A DNA stretch of 6,445 bases from Halobacteriovorax sp. (GCA_002686115.1 NZAF01000024.1:8683-15127), one strand, 5' to 3'. Shown: positions 1 through 5,329, numbered from the stretch's first letter. Made by a program: numbers and translations. The notes: generated by a model not told the origin, from the letters alone.

Positions 1-278
1 TCATCATCGTCACATAGGTGATCTTTCTTCGTATAAGCAACTGCAGATCTGACCTTAACGCCTGTCTCTTTTTCATATAAATCTTTAAAAGCTTTTAATT
101 CAAATGAAGCTGCTTTTCCGAGTGCGAAAAGATGAAGCTCGCCTTTTATGTCAAAACTTCCATCTTTAAATACAATCTGTTTCTGATAGAATTTAAAGAT
201 ATCTTTAAAAACAACACTAGGTTTTAGCAGTTTTATAACGTCTGTAAGGATCTCATTAACTTTAAGAGGTAGGCTCAT
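1..278 (-). CDS. Probable glycerate 2-kinase (DUF4147/MOFRL family), N-terminal fragment
   Basis: Reading the minus strand from ATG at 278 gives 92 codons open to the left edge, so only the N-terminus is visible. It begins MSLPLKVNEILTDV and then has a predicted strand and glycine turn, LHLFALGKAA (about residues 52-61), followed by a helix and a second strand ending in a Lys-rich turn (SAVAYTKKDHL). In the glycerate 2-kinase family that phosphorylates D-glycerate to 2-phosphoglycerate, the N-terminal half starts with a helix containing a conserved Pro, then a hydrophobic strand with GKAA, then a strand ending near TKYGH; the order here matches. The catalytic region and C-terminal MOFRL domain lie outside. 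A GTG four codons upstream (290-288) is an alternative start, and an in-frame stop lies further upstream. No strong Shine-Dalgarno precedes either. The call rests on a short fragment; function is inferred from the GKAA motif and topology. Confidence 0.6.
   Translation of the reverse strand, partial: MSLPLKVNEILTDVIKLLKPSVVFKDIFKFYQKQIVFKDGSFDIKGELHLFALGKAASFELKAFKDLYEKETGVKVRSAVAYTKKDHLCDDD
211..239 (+). promoter_or_regulatory. Candidate promoter of the symporter gene, inside the kinase gene
   Basis: A TATAAC hexamer (234-239, five of six matches to TATAAT) stands 17 bases after ACAACA (211-216, three of six matches to TTGACA). Transcription would start near 246, giving a leader of about 33 bases that includes the AAGAGG ribosome binding site at 264-269. 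The weak -35 makes this tentative. It is listed because no intergenic space exists between the divergent genes, so the symporter promoter has to lie within the kinase reading frame. Confidence 0.25.
264..269 (+). promoter_or_regulatory. Shine-Dalgarno of the symporter gene
   Basis: AAGAGG ends nine bases before the ATG at 279. An in-frame TAG at 270-272 leaves only CAT and GCT-type codons before that ATG, so 279 is the only possible ATG start. The site lies within codons of the opposite-strand kinase gene. Confidence 0.7.
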
Positions 279-1880
279 ATGCAACTTCACAACTTTGATT
301 GGTTTATTATCATCGCTTATTTAATCGGAATGATAGCTTTAAGTATATATCTTTCTCGTGGTCAAAAAAATAAGGACGATTATTACCTAGGAGGAAATGA
401 TACTGGAGCTTGGCCTATTGCTATATCCACAATGGCGACTCAATGTTCGACAAACTCTATATTAGGTGCACCTGCTTTTGTAGCGTTCTCTGTAGGAGGT
501 GGACTTGTTTGGCTTCAATATGAACTAGCAGTTCCATTTGCGATGATTTTCTTAATGATCTTTCTTCTCCCCCTATATCGAAGACTTGGAATTATTTCTG
601 TCTATGCTTATCTAGAAAGACGTTTTGATAAGAACACGCGTCTTACCCTATCTCTTCTTTTTCAATTCATTAGGGCATTTGCTACTGGAGTAACAGTTTA
701 CGGGATTTCAATTGTTATTTCTTATTGTACAGGAATTAGTTTTACAATGGCCGTTGTCTTGCTTGGTATTATTACAATTATCTACGACTCAATCGGTGGA
801 ATGAAAGCCGTTATTTATTCAGATGTGATTCAAATGGTTGTCCTCTACGCAGCAATATTTATGACTATCATTATTGCTATTTCAATTTGCGGTGGTTTCA
901 GTGAAACAATTGCAGCTTTTGACTCTACAAGGTTTAAAGCTTTTAATATTAAATCACATGGTTTTGATAGTAATCCATTTGCATTTCTACCAATGTTTAT
1001 CGGTGGTTTTTTCTTATATATTTCTTATTATGGGTGTGATCAGTCACAGGTGCAAAGAGAGCTTTCAACGAAGAGTGTAGACGATACAAACTTTGCATTA
1101 TTTTTAAATGGTATTTTAAGATTTCCACTCGTTATTACTTACTGTTTCTTAGGTGTTTGTATAGGTGCATATGTCACAAAACACCCAGAGTTCATTAACC
1201 TACTTCCACTTGAAAATGGTAAGCCAAACTTCAACTTATCAGTTCCAATTTTTGTTATTAAATACTTCCCTATTGGAGCTGTTGGCCTTGTTATGGTTGG
1301 ACTCTTTTCAGCAGCGATGTCCTCGCTCGACTCGACTATAAACTCACTTTCTGCGACAACAATGCAAGATGTCTTCAAAAGCTTTATGGGAAAAGAGTTT
1401 TCTGAAAAACAAGAACTTTATATGTCAAAGGCGCTTACTGTTTTTTGGGGAACAGTATGTACAATTTTTGCTTTTTATGTAGGAAACATCTCTGATTCAA
1501 TTATTGAGTCAATGAATAAAATCGGCTCTCTGGCTAATGGTCCAATCCTTGGAGTTTTCCTCTTAGGTATATTAACGAAGAAAGCAACTGGACCAGGTGC
1601 TATTACTGGGCTAGTTCTTGGATTTATTACAAATACTATTTTCTGGATCTATGTACCAAGTGTTTCTTGGCCTTGGTGGAATATGATTGGTTGTGTGATT
1701 TGTTTTGCTTTTGGTTATCTCATTAGTATGAGTGCAAAAATAGACAAAGAGAAATTACAGTACACTTATTATAATTTTAGAGAAGACTCTAAAGATGACT
1801 TTAAAATTGATTGGCGTAAGTACTACTATATCTTGGCAGGATGGGGCGTGATCATCACTGTAATATGCGTAGCTCTGTAA
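279..1880 (+). CDS. Sodium:solute symporter (SSS/SLC5 family)
   Basis: The 533-residue product is a polytopic inner-membrane protein, about 13 transmembrane helices by eye, within the usual size range of SSS transporters that couple Na+ entry to uptake of sugars, carboxylates, amino acids or other solutes. Family signatures in order: TM1 at about residues 8-26; the DYYLGG motif at 34-39 (counterpart of DYFLAG); a Ser/Thr-rich unwound TM2 segment, TMATQCSTNSILGAP (51-65); the loop and helix with D170, GGMKAV (173-178) and SDVIQMV; and the sodium-site helix AAMSSLDSTINSLSA (345-359), where S348/S349 correspond to the Na2-site serines of vSGLT. A late GPILGVFLLG helix pair also fits. The C-terminus is a single last helix with no fused kinase or regulatory domain. 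The substrate cannot be assigned. Divergence from a probable glycerate kinase hints at glycerate or a related hydroxy acid, which is inference only. Confidence 0.93.
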   Translation: MQLHNFDWFIIIAYLIGMIALSIYLSRGQKNKDDYYLGGNDTGAWPIAISTMATQCSTNSILGAPAFVAFSVGGGLVWLQYELAVPFAMIFLMIFLLPLYRRLGIISVYAYLERRFDKNTRLTLSLLFQFIRAFATGVTVYGISIVISYCTGISFTMAVVLLGIITIIYDSIGGMKAVIYSDVIQMVVLYAAIFMTIIIAISICGGFSETIAAFDSTRFKAFNIKSHGFDSNPFAFLPMFIGGFFLYISYYGCDQSQVQRELSTKSVDDTNFALFLNGILRFPLVITYCFLGVCIGAYVTKHPEFINLLPLENGKPNFNLSVPIFVIKYFPIGAVGLVMVGLFSAAMSSLDSTINSLSATTMQDVFKSFMGKEFSEKQELYMSKALTVFWGTVCTIFAFYVGNISDSIIESMNKIGSLANGPILGVFLLGILTKKATGPGAITGLVLGFITNTIFWIYVPSVSWPWWNMIGCVICFAFGYLISMSAKIDKEKLQYTYYNFREDSKDDFKIDWRKYYYILAGWGVIITVICVAL

Positions 1881-1909
1881 CTGTCAATATATCAATCTCT
1901 ACTTATAAA
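1881..1909 (+). promoter_or_regulatory. Candidate promoter of the lipoprotein operon
   Basis: CTGTCA (1881-1886, four of six to TTGACA) begins immediately after the symporter stop codon. It is separated by exactly 17 bases from TATAAA (1904-1909, five of six to TATAAT). Transcription would start near 1916 and give a leader of about 90 bases containing two inverted repeats. An alternative -10, CATAAT at 1952-1957, has no credible -35 and would start inside the second hairpin. Confidence 0.45.
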
Positions 1910-1932
1910 CCACTAATATCTTTAGTATAGAG
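1897..1932 (+). repeat. Nested inverted repeat after the symporter gene
   Basis: CTCTA (1897-1901) pairs with TAGAG (1928-1932), and inside it ACTAA (1912-1916) pairs with TTAGT (1922-1926) around a five-base loop. The internal loop is lopsided (ten bases against one) and no T-tract follows, so this is a poor intrinsic terminator. It might stabilise the symporter mRNA end or act as a protein-binding site overlapping the candidate promoter. The short AT-rich arms could also be chance. Confidence 0.25.
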
Positions 1933-1950
1933 AAATATTCAATTATTTCT
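1931..1950 (+). repeat. 7-bp hairpin in the lipoprotein operon leader
   Basis: AGAAATA (1931-1937) and TATTTCT (1944-1950) are perfect inverted repeats around the six-base loop TTCAAT. In a transcript from the candidate promoter this would fold as a separate hairpin just upstream of the ribosome-site hairpin. The arms are AT-rich, so the stem is weak; it might instead be a dyad DNA-binding site. Confidence 0.35.
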
Positions 1951-1955
1951 TCATA

Positions 1956-2004
1956 ATACCTCTAGACTTTACCGATAAAATCAACAGTATTAGTTTGGAG
2001 GTAT
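1956..2004 (+). promoter_or_regulatory. Leader hairpin that sequesters the Shine-Dalgarno of the first lipoprotein gene
   Basis: Bases 1956-1968 (ATACCTCTAGACT) pair with 1992-2004 (AGTTTGGAGGTAT) over 13 consecutive positions: eleven Watson-Crick pairs and two G-U pairs (1963/1997 and 1965/1995). Three more pairs (1970-1972 with 1987-1989) can close above a small internal loop, leaving a loop of about 14 bases. The 3' arm contains the whole ribosome binding site GGAGG (1997-2001), four bases before the ATG at 2006. Folding would hide the site from the 30S subunit. The pairing is seen directly; control by temperature, ligand, protein or small RNA is inference. Confidence 0.6.
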
Positions 2005-2005
2005 C

Positions 2006-2572
2006 ATGAAACACTTTTCTATTTGTTGTTTCGTTTTTCTTATTTCTTGCTCGACGTACAATATAAAAAGATCACTTAAAAACCATGAAGACGCTAAGGC
2101 ACTTAATAGGCCCTATTCAATTAGTCTTCAAGTTGATAGCTCTGGTGGACTAGGTAGCTGCGCTCTTAACAAGAGAGACTTAAGAAATTATATAAGTAGA
2201 AACCTTAAAGAAAATCCAAATATTAATATTGTCAGTACTAATCAAGCTCAATATGAAATTATTGTAGGTGCTGCATGTGGCGGAGGGAAATCATATTCAG
2301 CTAGTACTTGGGGGTATCTCTTAACTCTATCTCTGATCCCAATGAGGCAAGATGAAAATATTCTTTTATCAGTTAAAGTTGCTCGCAAGAAAACTAATGA
2401 TAGATCCCCTTCATCAATCATTAAGAGAGATGGCCTCGTTTTAGATGCTGCTCATGGACTTTATTTTCCAACCCCACTTTTTCTTGGAGAAATGTCAGGT
2501 TCAACAAATAAAAAAATTGCCTCTCACCTATCTTATGACATCATTCAACAATTAAATGAACTGGAGCAGTAA
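2006..2572 (+). CDS. Predicted envelope lipoprotein, function unknown
   Basis: The 188-residue product has a short hydrophobic signal peptide (MKHFSICCFVFLISC) ending in a lipobox, L12-I13-S14-C15, so it should be cleaved by signal peptidase II and lipidated on C15. Ser at +2 fits sorting to the outer membrane if the E. coli Lol rule applies. The mature part is alpha/beta with two further cysteines (C52 in GLGSC and C91 in AACGGG), which could form a disulfide in the periplasm. A glycine/serine-rich stretch is followed by a strand-like YLLTLSLIP segment (about 104-112) and a predicted beta hairpin. I do not recognise a named family. The start is fixed by GGAGG at 1997-2001. The gene is first in a two-gene operon with another lipoprotein one base downstream, and its expression may be limited by the leader hairpin. 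Confidence 0.85.
   Translation: MKHFSICCFVFLISCSTYNIKRSLKNHEDAKALNRPYSISLQVDSSGGLGSCALNKRDLRNYISRNLKENPNINIVSTNQAQYEIIVGAACGGGKSYSASTWGYLLTLSLIPMRQDENILLSVKVARKKTNDRSPSSIIKRDGLVLDAAHGLYFPTPLFLGEMSGSTNKKIASHLSYDIIQQLNELEQ
2563..2566 (+). promoter_or_regulatory. Shine-Dalgarno deciding the start of the second lipoprotein gene
   Basis: GGAG lies seven bases before the ATG at 2574. The longer frame from ATG 2556 would put six extra residues (MNWSSN) before the signal peptide and lacks an equally placed site, so 2574 is preferred. The site lies within the last codons of the upstream gene, suggesting translational coupling. Confidence 0.65.
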
Positions 2573-2573
2573 T

Positions 2574-3341
2574 ATGAAAAATTCTTATTCATATCTTTTA
2601 ACCGCTATATTATTATTTTCCTGTGCAACTCCCTATAAGTTTAAGCATGCCTCTTTAGAGCAAAAAAGTAATATTCTTAATTCAAATCCTAAAGAGAATG
2701 AGTCACAAGTATTTGTTTCATTTCCAAACATTCCTAATCTTGTAAAAGATGAAGGTAATAGCACTATTGCTATGGCATGTAAGATAAATAATACAAAAGC
2801 ATTTATCATTGATAATTCTTCTTTTACAAAAGTAAATCTTAAAAATGGTAAACACCAAATGACCTGTCAAAAAGTCTACTCATATGAGAGCAAAGAGAAT
2901 ATGTGGACTTATTATAGAAAACCTAAAGGTATTGATCATACAATATCCTTTGAATTAAAAAAGGATAAATATTTTGAGGTCTTTCCTGCAAGTCCAATTA
3001 TTACCGAAGTTAGTATTGATAAATCTAAAAAAGAAACATTATTTGCTAGTAGTAACTACCTCTCCCCTGAGATAGAACGAATCACTACAGAAGCCCCTAT
3101 TCAAAATATAAAAGGCCCAAAGCTTAACTCTATGGCCAAAGCAAACGTATCGAAACCTGTATCAAAAAATACAGAAGAGAGAACACCAGCAACAAAAGAA
3201 AATAATGTCGTCGAAGACTGTGCCAGTTACATTGCCGCTAAAAAAGCTTGTGACATGTTACCATTTGGTTCAAGTATTTGTATTAGTGGAGTCAATTCGA
3301 GATACGATAGAACTCTTATTGCAGTCTGTTCTAAGTTTTGA
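2574..3341 (+). CDS. Predicted lipoprotein with a DUF2846/PEGA-like segment and a four-Cys C-terminus
   Basis: From ATG 2574 the product is 255 residues. The signal peptide MKNSYSYLLTAILLFSC ends in lipobox L14-F15-S16-C17, giving a lipidated envelope protein with Ala at +2. Residues about 45-150 alternate short strands, including a VFVSFP strand, C69 in MACKINN, a KVNLKNGKHQMTC turn and strand (C98), and an ELKKDKYFEVFP strand. This order (strand, small extension, NGKH turn, strand, then a K-x-YFEV strand) resembles DUF2846/PEGA-type surface beta domains, though only by pattern. A low-complexity Lys/Thr/Asn linker (about 185-212) leads to a compact tail with C216, C226, C236 and C252, probably disulfide-bonded. 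The gene follows the first lipoprotein gene by one base (TAA at 2570-2572) and is followed by an intrinsic terminator, so the two are probably co-transcribed and may act together. Function unknown. Confidence 0.85.
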   Translation: MKNSYSYLLTAILLFSCATPYKFKHASLEQKSNILNSNPKENESQVFVSFPNIPNLVKDEGNSTIAMACKINNTKAFIIDNSSFTKVNLKNGKHQMTCQKVYSYESKENMWTYYRKPKGIDHTISFELKKDKYFEVFPASPIITEVSIDKSKKETLFASSNYLSPEIERITTEAPIQNIKGPKLNSMAKANVSKPVSKNTEERTPATKENNVVEDCASYIAAKKACDMLPFGSSICISGVNSRYDRTLIAVCSKF

Positions 3342-3370
3342 TATACAAAACAATATCAATCACAAAAAAC

Positions 3371-3397
3371 CGTCTAAAAAATAGACGTTTTTTTTTT
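3371..3397 (+). terminator. Rho-independent terminator of the lipoprotein operon
   Basis: CGTCTA (3371-3376) pairs with TAGACG (3382-3387) around a loop of five A, and ten T follow (3388-3397). An A-run at 3364-3369 precedes the stem. It lies 29 bases after the stop of the second lipoprotein gene. The stem is short but the U-tract is long and uninterrupted. Confidence 0.85.
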
Positions 3398-3420
3398 ATT
3401 CTAAAGACATTTCATAGTCC

Positions 3421-3448
3421 CTATCACCTGAGCTCATTTGCCTATAAT
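3421..3448 (+). promoter_or_regulatory. Promoter of the small exported protein gene
   Basis: A perfect TATAAT stands at 3443-3448. The best -35 is CTATCA (3421-3426, three of six to TTGACA) at a 16-base spacing. A TG two bases further upstream than the classical extended -10 position (3439-3440) may help. Transcription would start near 3455, leaving a leader of about 53 bases with a palindrome and AGGAG at 3496-3500. It lies between the operon terminator and the next gene, where a promoter is needed. Confidence 0.6.
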
Positions 3449-3462
3449 ATTTATTCAATTGC

Positions 3463-3485
3463 TTTAGAAATATCATATTTCAAAA
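3463..3485 (+). repeat. Palindrome in the leader of the small exported protein gene
   Basis: GAAATAT (3467-3473), a central C, and ATATTTC (3475-3481) form a perfect 7-bp dyad. Beyond one A/A mismatch on each side it extends by TTT/AAA, giving 23 bases of imperfect palindrome. It sits about 10-30 bases downstream of the expected transcription start, a position where a bound dimeric repressor could block transcription. It could alternatively form a weak RNA hairpin. The composition is AT-rich, so chance is possible. Confidence 0.4.
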
Positions 3486-3507
3486 TTAACTAATCAGGAG
3501 ATTATCT

Positions 3508-4008
3508 ATGAAAAAGTTTTTTTCTACTTTACTTATTGCTACGACTTTAATGAGTGTATCTGTTCAATCTACACAAGCAGCATGGGTTATTGGCGCGGCA
3601 GCAAGCTTTGAGAACTCTGATTTTTCAAGAGAAGTTGAAAGGCTAGCTTACAGAACAGCAGTAATTTCTGGGCTTTTAGGATTCATCACAGGAAGTTCAT
3701 TTTTAGCGACAGTTTTTATTCTAAGTGATGAAGATCCATCAGCAGTTATCGCAGATCAAATCCACAAAGCATTTGAAGGTCATAAAGAAATTACTGAAAG
3801 TGAAATCGTTCAAGACCTTGCAAAAATGATGGCAAAATCAGATGCACCAACAAAGAAGCTAACAGTTAAGGATGACAAAGGTGAAGATGTTGAAATCGTA
3901 ACATTTTCATTCTCAATGGAAGAAGAAGAGGTGAATACACTTCTAGAAAAACATGGTCTTGATATCGATGCAGCCTATGCACAAGAACTTAGAGATGCTC
4001 TAAAATAA
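3508..4008 (+). CDS. Small exported protein with one internal hydrophobic segment, function unknown
   Basis: The 166-residue product starts with a classical Sec signal peptide (MKKFFSTLLIATTLMSVSVQ), with probable signal peptidase I cleavage after T22-Q23-A24. A short helix with alternating charges follows. Then comes a hydrophobic, Gly/Ser-containing segment (about residues 50-72, ending VFIL) that is long enough to cross or insert into a membrane. The remaining 90 residues are soluble, helical and acidic, with a KDDKGEDVEIVTFSFS strand-turn and an EEEE cluster. There is no cysteine and no lipobox. The start is supported by AGGAG seven bases upstream (3496-3500). The gene stands alone between its own promoter and a strong terminator, so it is probably monocistronic and possibly highly expressed. 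I do not recognise the family; an inner-membrane-anchored periplasmic protein is the simplest reading. Confidence 0.85.
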   Translation: MKKFFSTLLIATTLMSVSVQSTQAAWVIGAAASFENSDFSREVERLAYRTAVISGLLGFITGSSFLATVFILSDEDPSAVIADQIHKAFEGHKEITESEIVQDLAKMMAKSDAPTKKLTVKDDKGEDVEIVTFSFSMEEEEVNTLLEKHGLDIDAAYAQELRDALK

Positions 4009-4026
4009 AAACCAATCTCTCAAAAT

Positions 4027-4056
4027 AAGAGGAGCAATAGCTCCTCTTTTGTTTTT
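4027..4056 (+). terminator. Strong rho-independent terminator
   Basis: AAGAGGAGC (4027-4035) pairs over nine positions with GCTCCTCTT (4040-4048) around the tetraloop AATA. It is followed by TT, G and five T (4049-4056). It ends the small exported protein gene, whose stop codon is 18 bases upstream. It finishes only 12 bases before the ATG of the next gene, leaving no room for a promoter between them. Confidence 0.9.
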
Positions 4057-4068
4057 ATAAAGGTAAAA

Positions 4069-5325
4069 ATGGTCAAAATCATCCTTATCACATTTATCTT
4101 CTCTCAAACCTTTATCTATGCAAATGATAATGCAAATGTGACCTGCCAGAGGATACATGAGATAAAAGATGATACAGGTTTTGTAAAAACGACCTCTTCA
4201 TTTATCGATACTATTAAAAGTATATTTAAAAGCCATTATGCAAAAGTTCATTCCCAAAAGGTTATGGTTGATGACAATAAAATAGTGTCACTTGATAACT
4301 ATGGAGAAAAAAGCTACATCTTTCTTTTTAAGCCAAACATCAAAGAACATGAGTATCAAACGGCTCTCTCTTACGTCGAACAAGAGCAAAATAAATTAGA
4401 AACTCTACAAGACAATTTAAAAGAGCTTTATAATACAAAATCTATTTCAGAATGCGTTTCTATTTACAATCAATATCCTGTTACAGAAAAAGAATTTAAC
4501 GAAACTTCTAAAAAGATTAAAAGTAATAAAATTGTATATGATATGCAGGCGTATCAACAAGCATCAAAACAGATTGATAAAGTCGCTTCAAGAGTAGGTC
4601 TTAGTCAATCATGGTATAAAGTCCACAAGCTAGATATCAATTTACTTAGAAAGAAATTAATAGATCCACAGACCAAAAATATTGTTATTGTCGCCCATAG
4701 TGACGCAAATGGAATGATTAGAGATAGTTCAGGTAGAATTATATCAAAGAATGTTTTCAAGGATCTTTCTCCTTCAATCCAATCAATCACTTTTTACAAT
4801 TGCTTTAGTGAAAAAACGAGAAGGGCCTATAACATAGAAGAAATTTTAAAAAATTCTAAAAGTATATATAAGAACAGATCTTTTTATAGCGTTGGAGATA
4901 CCTCTATTAAAGATGAGACACCTGTAATAGCATTTGGAAGATACTTAAAGACAGTTGATAGTCATATTACACGTCAGTCTAGATCCAACACGAGAGAAGA
5001 AATTGTCAGCTCCGTTAATTCATATAAAATAAGAAATTGCCATATCGCTTTGGAGAGCAATGATATCAATAGAACATTTGTCTTTTATTTAAATAATAAG
5101 TTCATAGGCCAAGTCGAATATGGACAAAAGTCATATTCTTTCCCTTGCACATACCTTAAAGAAATTAATAAGCTTAGAATTACTAATAACACTTTCGACA
5201 AAGCTGAAGACAACATCTACATCAATATTGATACAAAAGAATATGAGGTTATTGACGAAAAACCTTACTTTTTCAAAGATTCATTAGATAGTAAGACTTA
5301 TACTTTTGTATATGAGTCACCTTAG
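4069..5325 (+). CDS. Secreted protein with possible caspase/gingipain-like (clan CD) His-Cys dyad
   Basis: The 418-residue product has a Sec signal peptide (MVKIILITFIFSQTFIYA) with likely cleavage after A18 and no lipobox, so it should reach the periplasm or beyond. An AAAGGT-type ribosome site (4059-4064) supports the ATG at 4069. Residues about 95-125 are Glu/Gln/Lys/Leu-rich and likely coiled coil. The central part has a hydrophobic strand followed by His, IVIVAHSDANG (205-215, H210), and 35 residues later a second hydrophobic strand followed by Cys, ITFYNCFSE (C245). In clan CD peptidases (caspases, gingipains, CHAT, separase), the catalytic His and Cys each follow a buried strand; the spacing in gingipain RgpB (H211/C244) is similar. 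A DUF4347-like non-peptidase fold, with SHG and YGC motifs, is an alternative. The last 90 residues look like a beta-sandwich with two cysteines. The upstream terminator and the convergent rel-like gene isolate this gene. Peptidase activity is inferred, not shown. Confidence 0.85.
   Translation: MVKIILITFIFSQTFIYANDNANVTCQRIHEIKDDTGFVKTTSSFIDTIKSIFKSHYAKVHSQKVMVDDNKIVSLDNYGEKSYIFLFKPNIKEHEYQTALSYVEQEQNKLETLQDNLKELYNTKSISECVSIYNQYPVTEKEFNETSKKIKSNKIVYDMQAYQQASKQIDKVASRVGLSQSWYKVHKLDINLLRKKLIDPQTKNIVIVAHSDANGMIRDSSGRIISKNVFKDLSPSIQSITFYNCFSEKTRRAYNIEEILKNSKSIYKNRSFYSVGDTSIKDETPVIAFGRYLKTVDSHITRQSRSNTREEIVSSVNSYKIRNCHIALESNDINRTFVFYLNNKFIGQVEYGQKSYSFPCTYLKEINKLRITNNTFDKAEDNIYINIDTKEYEVIDEKPYFFKDSLDSKTYTFVYESP
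5295..5318. other. Hairpin between the convergent gene ends
   Basis: GACT (5295-5298) and TATAC (5299-5303) pair with GTATA (5308-5312) and AGTC (5315-5318) around TTTT, with a two-base bulge on one side. It sits just inside the end of the secreted protein gene and, read on the minus strand, 12-35 bases after the rel-like stop. No proper T-tract follows in either direction, so it is at best a weak shared 3'-end structure. Confidence 0.25.
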
Positions 5326-5329
5326 AAGT

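Noticed and set aside
342..370. Minus-strand promoter for the kinase inside the symporter gene (TATACT at 347-342)
   Set aside because: The -10 is decent, but at correct spacing only an A/T run is found; the TTGACC at 365-360 is only 12 bases away. Not strong enough to list as a feature.
874..1080. Plus-strand open frame of 68 codons within the symporter gene
   Set aside because: It lies in another frame of a well-supported membrane protein and shows no domain or ribosome site; it is a shadow frame.
1139..1378. Minus-strand open frame opposite the symporter gene
   Set aside because: It is antisense to the conserved sodium-site region, which fixes the coding strand, and has no recognisable protein features.
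1952..1957. CATAAT as the -10 box for the lipoprotein operon
   Set aside because: No acceptable -35 lies 16-18 bases upstream; the CTGTCA-17-TATAAA pair at 1881-1909 is better.
2556..2573. Longer start (MNWSSN extension) for the second lipoprotein
   Set aside because: It would place polar residues before the signal peptide and lacks a well-placed ribosome site, while ATG 2574 has GGAG seven bases upstream and gives a normal lipoprotein signal.
4605..4790. Minus-strand open frame with hydrophobic residues opposite the secreted protein gene
   Set aside because: The apparent hydrophobicity is the complement of Lys/Asn/Asp-rich codons; no ribosome site and no independent support.
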